The notes under the pieces are model-generated. The model worked only from the letters and a program-made list of their open reading frames with translations. It was not told where the DNA came from and made no database searches. Source: Setaria digitata (lineage: Eukaryota; Nematoda; Chromadorea; Rhabditida; Setariidae). Taken from it: 64,000 nt of DNA. Both the position numbers and the translations under genes were made by a program. Positions 1 through 12,800 of the stretch are shown piece by piece. Numbering within the stretch: the first letter of the stretch is position 1; each line of letters begins with the position of its first letter. The stretch covers positions 62,001 to 126,000 of the forward strand of contig RCAB01000130.1 of NCBI GenBank assembly GCA_003640385.1, in the 5' to 3' direction.

Positions 1-16
1 TTTCTGGGTTACTCAC

Positions 17-92
17 CGGGTTGTGGGTATGGGTGGACGTGATAGTTCGTGTGGGTGGCAAGTGTTCGGTGTAATTGAGTTGTGTACATCAT
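17..92 (-). CDS. possible first coding exon of a divergent gene leaving the left edge
   Basis: On the minus strand two adjacent ATG codons (first at 92-90) open a 25-codon reading that runs to a strong donor, CCG then GTGAGT, at 17/16. The peptide starts MMYTTQLHRT and ends in a His/Pro/Tyr-rich stretch, HVHPYPQP. Nothing more of the gene is in the window, so no family can be named. If real, the gene is transcribed away from the lin-59-like gene and may share its upstream region. The support is one good donor and one short open frame, so chance is a real alternative. Confidence 0.25.
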
Positions 93-3000
93 GATCGAGA
101 CACACTTTTGTTATTTATTACTGTTGACCGAAGATTAATGCACGGACAGGAAGGAGGAAGGTGATAACTTGCAGTAACTGTTTCGCTAGGAGGTTGACAC
201 TGTTTCGGCGACATGCGTATCGTTTGATGTGTTAACCGTCTTTTTCTTGCTTTTTTGACAGATCCTTCCTTGCACTCATTCTTTGTTTCTTTCTTCTCAA
301 AGCCCACACTACTCTTCTCGTTCAGTTCAGGATGAATTTTAATTAGCTCTTTTTTTTTTTTTTTTTTTTTTCTATCAAATCAACTTAGATGTACCATTTG
401 GGGAAACGATGAAGGATTGCTGCCTTACGGCACAAGGAAGAATTGCCAAAAATAATTTTCCTCTGAATTTTTTTTTTTTCTGTTTGTAAAATTGCCACAC
501 CTAACCAAAAAGTTCTGAATACTTTATTTCTCTCTTTCTGTCTCTTCACTTTCTCCACACTTTTCTTTCTCCCTCAGTTTCCTGTTAATCAGAAGAGTTC
601 GTCATTAATCGCTCTTCTTTCACAACAAGTAATTGATATATTTTCCCTCTCCATTACAGTGAATCGTATAAAAGTAGCATTTGTGTTTTTTTTTTTTTTT
701 CTTTTTTTTTCGGGATAGTTTACTGCTAGGTATAATGCCGCATAAATTTCATATCACGGTAGTGTATCTGTTGAATGTTTGTTGTTTTAGATTGATAATA
801 ATTAAATCTCAAGGTAAATAATTCTCGTGATGTAATTACTGCCATCGGCAAGTTAGATTTCATTCAGTTATCAAAATTCAGAAGAAGGAAAAACATTGCT
901 GTTTCCTTTCTGAGTCTGGATTTCTGTCACATATTGCCTTTCTTTTTAATGATTTTTTAACTGATGTTTAATGTAATGTAGCTTGGAATGACTTTTTTTT
1001 TTTTTTCATCAAATTGAATACATTCACTTCTGAGAATTCCTGTTCGGATATAAATCAACTGTTTCCTAAAAAAGAATCAAAGATATTTGTGTGGCAGATT
1101 ATCGTAAATTCACTTTTCGCTTTGTCATTATTTTTAATGCGTATTTTAATGCATTTCGTCTTTTCTCTTGAAATTTGTCAGACAAATTCATCTATGACAC
1201 GTTGCGGTGTTGAATTGTTTCGCTGCACGTTCCCATTTTCACGATGCACACGTGTATTTATGTATATATATATATATCCGTTCACTATTCTTTTGCACTC
1301 TTAAGTATGTGTAATTAAAAGAAAAAGCTGTCTAATTGTAAACAGTCGTCGTCAACTTATTGGTCACATAAATAACTGTTGCGCTGTTTGATATGCTCCT
1401 TGGTGATTCGTTAAGTGTTGTTTAGTTGAGCTAGGTTATGTTAGTAAGCAGTTAATAATTAGTGAATAAAGTCATCAGGTCGGATAAGGGATGGAATTTT
1501 CAGCGTAAATAAAGAGGACACTTAAACGGACTTGTCACATGTGGATAGGATGTGACAGACAAGCAATATGCTTGAGAGACATACCTCCAGTTGACAATGA
1601 ATGTGAGTGAAAATGGAGAGAAATAAGGAGAGAGAGAGAGGGTTGAGGTAAAAATGAGGAGAAAAAAGTAGTAAGTTGGTGCTGGTGTCGTCTTTGTTTG
1701 TCACCACTGTCAACCTTGATAGAGGATATGCGAAATATCGCATCTGTATAGCTTTCTAGTTCCACGCCCCATTTTTCGCCTTTACACTCTCTTCTCGTCG
1801 TTCCTTCAATCGCCAGTACGCAGTTGTCTCTCCCTCTGTTCGTGCATCTCTGGCTTCTCATTCAAATCGCATATCCTCCTTCTTCTCTTCTCAATACCTC
1901 TGTGAAACTGCAAAGTGCTTACTGTTCGGTGGCCTCACTCTAGTAGTAATGGAGCAGTTTTATTGATGAGGTCGACGGACGAAGACGGTGTCGGATCGGA
2001 TCGATGGCTGCGCGTCTTCACGCGGCCGCCTCTCGGCTACCTCCTCCCACTCGTTACTACCTCTTCCTCCGCTTACTCTCTCTGCTAGCACAAAACACTT
2101 TACTCCATTGCTGCTGTTGTCACGCTTTCTACTATCACTATCACTACACTATCAGTGCTTGAGTATTGCAGCGCAGCAGTAATGGCTGACGACATCCTTT
2201 GCATTGTTATTGCAGTAATTATTCACTTTGCTATTACCGGCAATCGCCACTCTTATCATTCCCTGTTACATGCTATTATTATCGTTATCTTCTGCAAATT
2301 GCCATTCTTCCTCACTGTTATTGTTGATGTCACAGTCCATTGTTCTGTGATTATCGGTTAAAAGCGAATTATCTTTTTCTTTTTAATCTTGATAATCGGT
2401 TCGGTTAATTATATGTTTATTCCTGTTATATTAATTGCTATTATGATCATAAAACAGCAATCGTATGATCATATTTATCATGTGAACAATCTGGTTATGG
2501 CATTTTTGATTGGTTTTATCGCGTTTATCTGTTTCTCTTTAATCCTTAATTATCGAACCTGCGATGGTAAAATCTTTTAAACAACATTGCTTCTCCATCA
2601 TTCATTATCTCTATTCTCTATCGCTGTCATTCTCTAGCAGTTCTACAATCATTTCATACTTGCAGGCTGCACGGCACTACTTATTGCTTTACCAACTTAT
2701 CTCTGTAATTTATCACTGTATGAAATTACGATTTAAAACATGATAGCAATTTTACTTTATTTGTACCTGATTTGTTTTACGGTGCACATTTTTTAAGACT
2801 TTAAGTAAAAATCATTTTTCGGATGGATGGATTATTATTAAATCAGTAGATCTACTTTGTTGACAAAAATATGTTGATAAACTTGACATGTTTCAGTATC
2901 TTTTCGTTTGCTTTTCAACTTGTTTACTCAGCTTTATTTATCTGCAACACATGATACCACTTTATACTTTAACGTCACCGGTTTTTTTTTTTGCTTTATT

Positions 3001-3894
3001 TACTTATTGATAATAGTTTTTGTCTACTCTATATTTACCTTTTTCACTTTTTTACGTGCTAGGATTTTATAATTTTGTTAACAGAAAGAAGCGTTGGCTT
3101 TCTAAGTGTAAACGGGAGCTATTTAATTAATAATGTAAGGTAACAAAGATGAAAATGATAGAGATGACATTGTCTAATTTTGGTAATTTATGTAAATTTT
3201 GGGGGAATAATGATTTAATTTTAATTTGCAGTGTGCTTAAATTATTTTATTACGATTTATAATTAAACCGTATACATACGGTTTAATTTTAGTTAGTAGG
3301 TTAATTTTCATTACTTTTTGTTTGTTGGAATTCCCAACAAATAAAGAATGCGACTTAGTTTTGTCATTTGCATGTTGTAAATAAATGAAGGAAGGGTTTT
3401 TTGATTTCTAGTCTTAGATGTTTTTAAATGTCTGAGATATTTTGTCAGCTATTTCCTAAATACAAAATTTTGGATAGTTTCTTTCGAGGAAAGAATTCGC
3501 ATGAATTTTTTTATCGATGATAAAAAAAAGGCGAGGAGTGTAATGTGGCCTAATGAACGCAGCGTTGTATAGTCTGAATCTTATAGTAATGATATCATTT
3601 TAAAACATTACGTTTTCTTCTTGGTTGCACTTCCCTTTCTCTCATCATAAGTTGCATATATCCTGTGCTCTTTTTACCTTTCATCATTCTACTACATGAT
3701 GTAATGGTATTTTAGTTAAGCTTACTATTCATTACTTGTAAAAGTAATGTGGTATTTCAGAAAGTACATTGCAGCTTTTTTTTTCTCTTCGCACTCCTTT
3801 CCATTGAGTAATATATTCATAATTTATATGTGGCGCAAACATGTCGAAACCGATTTATCCCCATAATCTTATGTGTTATGTTGGTCATTTTCAG
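93..3894. other. non-coding stretch upstream of the lin-59-like gene
   Basis: No convincing gene. The stretch is AT-rich with T-runs (about 350-370, 690-710, 990-1005). A pyrimidine-rich, more GC-rich patch at about 1735-2100 looks like a nematode promoter or 5' UTR. An ATG at 1966 opens a 7-codon reading (MRSTDED) that ends one base into a codon before a weak GTGTCG donor. That phase would fit the first visible lin-59 exon at 3895, but this is speculative. From about 2200 to 2530 the sequence is a degenerate ATT/ATC-rich run. Confidence 0.6.
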
Positions 3895-6800
3895 CCAGTA
3901 TAAATGAAAATAAGCAACGATATGTAAAGAGATGTGTATCTTACAACACCTGTAGAATGGGATTGGAAGCGGTACCGTGTGTACTTCGTAGTGCGGCCAA
4001 TGATGGCAACAATTCGTCCTATTGTACGATTGGCTTTCTTATTCGACCATCAACTTCATCGACTAATAATACTACGGGTCAAACGGTCTGTTTACCTCTT
4101 ATTTTTTTTTTCCCCCCTCCCCTCCCTCCGCCCCTCCTCCCCAGGAACATATATTTTCATTTCATGGTGACAACTAAGTAATTATATGAACATACATAAC
4201 AATGTTGAGGACATTTTATCGAGAAACTATCACTCGGGGGAATCTTTGCTGGGTTATATAAAATGAGGTGTTCGGGAGCATTCTGAGTTTAGAAAGCGCA
4301 CGGAATGAAGGATTTTTTCTGTTGATTTGTTTAATGAATCTTGAAAGACCAAGGATTAAGGAAATGATTCGAACTAAATAAACAAACGTCATTTTATAGT
4401 ACGCAATGAAGACTGTGCAGATATTTGTATATTGCAGTTATAAACAGTGTTATGCATGTAGTGGAGTCATATTCCTTTTTTTTTTCCCCGACGATATTTT
4501 ACGTGTTGTTATCAGTTGCGTAAAGATGTAGTGTGTTTTTATTTGGTAAATTCAATGCAAACTGTATAGGTTATCGATCATGTACGTTAAAATCTTCGTT
4601 GTTGTATTAGGTGGCATAATTTTCAAGACGAAATATTTCAAATCCTGCCCAGTTTACCAACAAAAATCGCAACTGGGAGCTGCTCCGTGTATAGTTGTGG
4701 AATAAAATATTGTACTTTGAGAATTATGATTTAGGTCTCCAATGCATCCGTGAGTAATACAGCCTCAGTAGCGGTACCATCTGGCAATGTCCCAAAATCC
4801 TTGCATGTGGTACCGGCAACTATTCAGAAGCAGTCGGCTGCCCTTACAACAACTGCACCGAAATTAGTGGTTCCGAGTGTTTTGCGAATACAGCCCACAC
4901 CTTGTACTTCGACACATTTGGCGCCTCCACCTCCGCAACCTATACACCATCCGGCACCTCCAAAACCATCTGCGACGTCAGTTCAGCACCATCATCTTCA
5001 GCCGCAGCAGCAACAGCATTGTGGTACTGATGGATGGTTACATGCTGCGCCACGCTCAAATGTCAGCAGCGGTTCTTTCGAATCACCGTCGCCTTCTCAG
5101 GTTCTTCTTTAGTATCTGTATTTTATTGCAGAAGTTAGAATCTGATTTCAATAGTTTGTCTGATATTAATTTTAATCTGATGATTTAGCCATCATCAACT
5201 AAACTTGAGGTTTCTCTTTCTTTTGTTTCTGAAAATGATATAAATAGTATGTTTTGGTAATTTCAGGTTGTGCCACAAATGAACGTGAATGAATCATACG
5301 ATTGTCAAATGCCATGTACAAGCACTACACCTTTTTTTCCACCTATTTCTTCTATAACGCAAAGTTTTTCATCCAGCAAGTCAGACATTGATTTGCTTCA
5401 GGTACTTGCAAATTTTCCTCTTTTTTTTTACATTTACTATTCATAAACCAGAATTAGCTTGCACCCTAAGTCATTTGCAGGATTTGTGGGAATAATTAAT
5501 AATCGTTAGACCACTTTGTTACCATCCGCTAGTTATTAATTCAGTACTCATTTTTTTTCTTCTAGTCGTTAATTCAATGCTTCACTTGCTGGGTATATTC
5601 TCCTGTTTAAAAATTTTTCTTTCATTCTTGATTTCACTTAGAAATTGCAGGACATGACACATCATGTCGATTTGAATCCTCCAATTATGCACCAACAGCA
5701 ATCGCAGCATGTAAGTGATAAGACAGTAATGATAACTAGTCATTATGCGCAACAGCATAATATTACGCCTCCTCCACCACCGCAGCAACGCCATTACCAC
5801 AGCAGTGCTCCTTCGATAATGCATATGCCAGATCCTTCCACATGTACTCCGGTGCAAACTAATTACCAAACACATATGCAGGTCTGTTATAGGATTCCAC
5901 AATTGTACATCTTTATTACTCAAGATCCTCTGGATCATGTTACGATTTTGTGCCCTCATTGCTTCATTTTTTCGAAATTTCAAAAAACTTCTGTTATTAT
6001 TTCAGTTTAACTTTAATTATACATAGTGGTTTTTCTAGTTTACGGAAGAATTTAAAAAAGAATGGTTTTGGATTTTTCATTGTCCTGTCCCAATTATTGC
6101 AGTACTTTTTTTCCTTTACAAGCCAAGAAGTTTGTGAAATTATTTCTTTTCAGATGGAGATAAATGGTGGGATGCAATCTTGCCACTATCAAAACAATTA
6201 CAGTGTCGTGGCTGATTGTTCGCCTACAACGGATAGTGGGATCCAAAGTATTGCCGATTCACCACCAGCCGATCCATTCACTCCACCCACATCCTATATT
6301 CCTCCAACTCCGGTTAGTTTTGAAAAAGTTTTTATGGGAGTTGCAAGATTTTTTGCAATTAACTGCCACGCAATCCAGGATTCGTTGATAAATTTTGGGA
6401 ATTTAAAGTTTTGAAGGAACATATGCATGCAGTTTACATTGGGAAAGTCCTGAGATAAATTTGAAATCCAAGAAAAGAAAAGACAATTTCAATATCGCCA
6501 TCTCTCTCTCTCTCTGCAGTTTTGGCTGGCTCAGTTGTTTCTTAGTACGCTATTAGAGTTTCAACATTTTTCAGGTATTGGGCGCAGTAAACAAAACTAA
6601 GGAACCCCAGATATCATCTGATACAACTACCTGTTCTGATGATTATTCAGATATGCCACGTTTGATACCTTTCCATCAGATGGAAACAGAAAGCAGTTCA
6701 CCACTGGCTGAAGAACTGCCACCATTCATGACGAAAGCATCACCTTCCGAGAGTGCCGTTATTGAAACCGCTGAAGCTACAACGGCCGGAAGCTATATGG

Positions 6801-9800
6801 AGAATGAAGGAGGAGATAATTCTGAGAAATACCATGAAATCTCTACAATCTCTAAAGAAAAATCAATGAAGGAGTTGGATGATGGTATCCCAAAAATCGC
6901 AATTACTCCTGCGATGAATGTTACTGACTTGGTGGAGCAGCTAATGTCACATATGGATCCAGAACAGCGTAAGCAGTTTGCTAGTGCTATCCAGTCGAAA
7001 GTTGGTGTTGATTGTACTACAGCTAATAGCAGTGCTATTACTACTACTGTTACTAATTTCGCTGAGTCTATTACTACTACTGCTACTGCAGCTTCTGCTA
7101 CTGTTACTTTTGTTGCAACAGCTGGTACTGCAGATATTATCACTCCCACTGTTAATGCAGCTATTACCTATGGTAATAAAGCTGTAGAATTGTTAGCAAA
7201 AGAACCTGAACACGAAGTTGCGGTACAAACAGAATTTATGAGTACTTCGAAGGTAGAGTTATATGAGAATCGAAGTGTTGAAAGTGAAAGCCCAGAAGTC
7301 AGAAACCAGATTCAGGAGAAAAAACAAAGGTTTCGTAAGCGTAAAATGGAAGATTGCAATGAATCAATTTTAGAAAAACCATCGCAGAAGATGAAACGAC
7401 GAGAGGCTCGATATAGGTCAAATGATACTGTCGTAAAGTCTTCACGGGTTGATGGGCTGGATATTGATGAAGAAGAAAATAGGCTTCGACCTCTCTCATC
7501 TAGAAGTTTGGTAGTGGAACAACAGCCGGAAGAAAGAAGGTGTAGGGGACGAAAGAAACAGGAAGAGCGGAAGAAGTATATAGCTGAAAAGAAATTTCCC
7601 ACCAAAAAGTTAGAGAAAAAAAGAGTAATTGGTGAAGAAGCTCGAGAAGAACATGAGGCAAGAAAAGATGTTATTCGAGAGGCGGACATGTGTTCGGAAT
7701 GTTCGGATGAAAGTATGATGGATCAGATTCGAGAATTTCATTTGGATATGAAGCGTAAAGTAAATGAACAACTTAAAATCATTATTGAACAAGTTGGCAA
7801 GCAATTTTCGACCCTAGAATTAAACTTGGGTGAACGGGAGCATTGGGATTTACCGTGGTACCGCTTGAATTGGAAGGAAGTTACGCGGAGGTTTGCACTT
7901 CGAAATTAAAATTTTAACTCCTAAGTTTTATAGCTGTGACAGTATTGATGTGATGCGTATTATGTGATACAGGCTCAGGCTGCACATTTTGTGCAGAAAT
8001 CAGATCTAGGAAGAAGTGTTTTACGGAGCAAGAAGTTGCTGGACTATTGGTAATTTGATAACCCAGATAAAATTCCATACATTGAGAAAGTCCAAAATAG
8101 ATTTTTTTTTTTTTGCTTTTCGCGGAATGCATTGACTGATTTAGTGGGAAAACCGAGTTACAGTTATACAATTGCAGTTCTTTTCCAGATTAGTTGAGAG
8201 GAATAGAATCGAAAGGTCAGCTCGAGAAAAGAACACTGCAAAAACAGGTCGAAATTCAGGAGATCGGAAGTTGCCGAAATCAAAGAAAAGTGATTCGTTC
8301 GTTGCAAGGTAAGAATTTCCCGTGGAATAAAACATTTACATATCTAAGTTCCTGAACTTGATGTTGTTTTTAAAGTATAATTTTTCAATACTGCATTGAA
8401 AGCGTCAGCTGCTGGATTGAATCAATGTACTCCTTGATTTTCTAACCGCTGTTAATGTGTGACTTGAAAATTAATGTACCATGTGGGCAAATATCCAAAT
8501 TTCCCAGTTCATCATTCTTAAATGTTACTTTATTCCTTAATTTCTTCAGTGCAATACCTTCATCTTCAAAACTGTATGAAAGAAGTCGTCGTTCACCTGG
8601 TGATTATATCAAGCTGAAACAGAGTTAGTTGTCGCTTTCCATCTGCATCGCGGCTTTATGTGGATTGTTATTTATCCTCTGCATTTTCCACAGCTATTGT
8701 TTTCAAAAATCTGCGTCTTCCATTGTTGTGTGGAAGATCGTATTTTCTCTTTTTACGTTTGGCTTTTATATTACCCATTACAAAAAAAATTTTATTATTG
8801 TAGATGTAATCATTGATGCCTATCCTAAAATCGAACAGATGCAGTGCTCATGTTCATCTGGGTGTTGCGGTGAAAGTGATGAATGTTTAAATCGGTAGCT
8901 TTTTTTTTTTTTTTTAAGATATAATGTTTTGGAAAATATATAATAGACTTTTCATTGTCCTAACCGAATTTCGATCTTGTTTTTATTGTGATATGTCTAA
9001 TTTTTCCTTGTTTAATGTAGGGCCACAATTTCTTGTCGAAAAAGAGATCGAGTTTATGTTTGTTTGTTTGTTTTTTGTTATTTTTTTTCTTTTTTTTTTT
9101 TTTTTGTAGAGTAGTGTTGATGGAATGTGGCAGTAGCTGCCCACGAAATTCCTTTTGTACCAATAAGCGGTTGTTTCGACGTGAATGTGTCGAGCGATTG
9201 CGAACATTTCAAACGACGAACGGTTGTGGTATTGGTGTGAAAACGGATGTTAATATTGATAAAGGACAAGTAATTGCTTGCTCATTGAATTTGATTTGGC
9301 TTTGCTGTTGTTGATCGTTCATAGGTAACAAAATTCATTCAACACTTTGTTGGGTGATTGATAAGCATATCATTATCACGCGCTGGCACTCACTCTTATG
9401 AGAACAAACCTTGAGAGGAATTGAATTGAATTGAACATCAGTGTTTTCTTAAAGCTAATTTCTTGGTAAAGTGTCCTTATTTCTTTTTCTTCCGCGGAAA
9501 AAAATGCGTCTTTCCTTTTACATTGAACTGTGTGTTCTCCGGTTATATTTTGATTAAATGAGATCAAAGACCGTAGAGTTTTTCAAACTTGGTTTTTTTC
9601 GAAATCTTACCAGCTGAGTTTGGGTGGTTCGACGATCATTCGTCTGAGAACTACGAGTAAAACTATTTTGGAGGGAGATAAATACTTCCATGCTCAAAAT
9701 GGACATCTTTATTATTTTTTTGCTTCTTTAGTCCGCAATTATCAAGTAAATTATGCCTTAATTAATGTAACGTATAAATTAAATTTCAATTTAAGTGCCG

Positions 9801-12800
9801 GTCATCATACCATTTATTTTGCACAAACATATGTTTGTGTTTATGTTTATGTTTGTATGTTTGTTTTTTTATATTCAGTTGAAAATTTTCAGTTTATTTG
9901 TGAGTATATCGGTGAAGTTGTTTCAATGGAAACATTTAATATTCGAAGCCGTACTGATTATCGATACCAGAGAAATCACTACGCACTGAATCTTTGTCCA
10001 GGTTTTGTTGTTGATGCTTATCGTAAAGGAAATATTGCACGATTTATCAATCATTCTTGTGCACCGAATTGTGAGATGCAACGATGGTAAGTAAGCTGTA
10101 TCGTTCTTGATTCACATATGTCTTATCTGATCTTGTTGAGTCCTTTCCTTTTACCCGCTTGTGAGATTCGGATTGTGTTAGGATTCTGGGATCTTCGAAA
10201 AAGTTCAGGAAATATGTTTTTTGGTAACGTTTATTTCTGATTTTATAAAAATGTTTGATAATAACTTTAGGTCTGTTAACGGCCAGTATCGGATTGGCTT
10301 ATTTGCGTTGCGTGGAATCCGTGCAGATGAAGAGCTTACATACGACTACAATTGGGATGCATTTGAATTTGATGATGTAACTATCTGTTGTTGTGGTGCA
10401 CCGAATTGCCGACATTTCCTGAATAAAAATGTAATTATGAATAATCGGGAAAAGGAGCTGGTCCGCAATACGCGCTTGCTTCTGTTGAGGAATATCCGGA
10501 AGTCTGCGGCATGGAAATTAAGGAAATTTGGAAAAGGTAACTTAGATGTTTTATCACTCGGATTTAAATTTTGTCAGAAAATATTTTTTTTTTTTTCAAT
10601 TCCAATAACGTAGAGTAGTACTTAAGTAACCTGAAGAATCAGCATAAGGATTAGGTAGCAGACTAGGTAAAATGGCTATAGGAAGTTGATTTTGTGCTTT
10701 AACTATTTGTAGAAGAAAACATTCATCATGGTGATGAGAATAACAGTATAATAATTCAATTTTTTTTTTTTATAGGATATCGATCACGTAGTCAGAGCAG
10801 AATCTCAAAATCTTCTTTGTCGATTTCTCCAACGGATGATAGCGAAGCACACTTGGCACAACTCTGCCGAGAAGTAGTTAAGAAGTTTGAGGATTCTAAA
10901 GTGGCTTCTAAAAAGCAGCTCAAGAAATTGTCAAACTTCGTTGAGGAGCTTCGAGTACATCAGACGTCCATGCAGACGACGGTGGAAATCCTGGAATCTA
11001 TCGAAGTGAAAATTAACACATTGCTTGGTAAATCCACCAGACCTCTTGATCGTCGGAAGTTGGATATATGGCGCGCAAGTTTTGCTTCAATAAAATCAGG
11101 GTACTTGCGACAGGCAAGGAAGTCTGGAAAAATCGATCATCATCAGAGCCCAAGGAAATCTAGGACTGGACCTCATCGGACATTAGCAGCTGTAATTAAT
11201 TACAGATATCTTGATTCTCCTGTATGTTTTCCTGTATAATTGCAGTTTATTTGAGTATACCCATCGCATTATATATTCTTAGTAGGAAATTTATATGCTT
11301 TTAAATAAAAAAATACCGCGATCATCTTGAGGTGGAGCATATTATAATTTGATGGTTATTCTGCTTATGGAGATATTTGGTTCTAGATTCCGGTTGGTTC
11401 TTATGATCATGACAGTTTTTCGTTCCTCAGCCTAGCTGATGCTAATACGGATTGTGTACGTTGTATTTGTGGCACTACTGATGATGATGGACCAATGATA
11501 CAGTGCGAAAAGTGCAATTTTTGGCTTCATGAAGAATGTGTTTTCAATGAGAAACCTGATGAAGTTAAAGTAATGTTTTATAGTGGTTCTCTTTCTTATG
11601 ATTGCGGTTATCAGTGAGATTTATTAGCTTGAGATATTGTCTAAATACATTTTAGGATTTCATTTGTATTCTGTGTATTCGAAATGCACAGCGTACGTCA
11701 GTGGCATCAATACCGTTGCGTATTCAACCCGACTATAATTTTAAGAACTGCACTTACTATCGAACATTAGTGAATTCGCGACACTTGCAAGTTCGCCTTA
11801 GTGAAACGGTATACGTGCAAAAACTTGAGAACGACAATGTAAGGAATTTTTTAATTTTTGGTATATATATATATATATATCTTTTTTAGTAATTTGATGA
11901 AAATCAATGTGATTAGAGAATCTTTGAAGTTCTTAATTTTTAGCATAAATTGATCTTACGTCGGTTGGTCGAATGCACGAAACAAGGTGTTCCGCTAGCA
12001 GCGGTGATTCCAACTGAACAGGAAGCTTGTCAGATTGAAAAACCTTTTTATCCAGTATCGTTTCACCGTCAGAATGTTCGATGTTTCCGCATTGAACGCC
12101 TTTTTTCTTTCGAAGGGCATAAATTTGTTTTTGGTTTCTATTATGCGCGACCTCATGAGGTTTACTGCGAGCCGGGCAAATTGTTCCATGAAAAAGAGGT
12201 AACTTATGTTTTGATTTCTTACTGTTTCTTTTTTCGGCACTTTCTAAATCCAGAACCAATCCTGACAATAAGTTTTTCTCACGCACTCACTATGGATTTT
12301 GATCTCTTCAGCTTTTTGCCACCAGCATGTATGATACACTTCCACTAGATGCAGTTGTTGGACGTTGTCTTGCGCTGGAACCAAGTATTTATTGTCTTGG
12401 AAGACCAAAATTGCCCCATTATGAAGAAGTGGTATGCTTGCCAAATTCCTTTCGAATTATAAATTGTATGTATTTCAAGGGATAGTAAAGAGTGAAAAAA
12501 AAATGGAAATTTTTTTCGGTTGAGGACACGAACATCACATTAAATTACTATTTGGAGCTGCACAGAATGCCTATGGTCTTAACACAGATATATTTTTGAG
12601 TTCGCGTTGAGCGATTAATTTATTTTCATGTTTGTAGGCAGAGAGGTGACTCTTAGTACGGACAAAATTTTATTCAACGCAAACATGTCTTATGTTTTGT
12701 TTTTTTCCTAAATAAATTCAGATGAGTTTAAATAGTAGGTGCATTCCAGGATGTGTATTTTGTCGAATATCAAACGGGAAAAAACTCGAAGTTTGAGAAA

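Noticed and set aside
1014..1304. Open frame of 96 codons, hydrophobic
   Set aside because: AT-rich low-complexity sequence with a TATATA run, no splice signals or family; chance frame.
1535..1861. Minus-strand frame of 108 codons opposite a CT-rich patch
   Set aside because: Arises from pyrimidine-rich promoter-like sequence; no domain, no flanking exon.
6793..7187. Frames opposite and offset within the large lin-59 exon (Leu- or Val-rich)
   Set aside because: Shadows of the Thr/Ala trinucleotide repeat in the coding frame.
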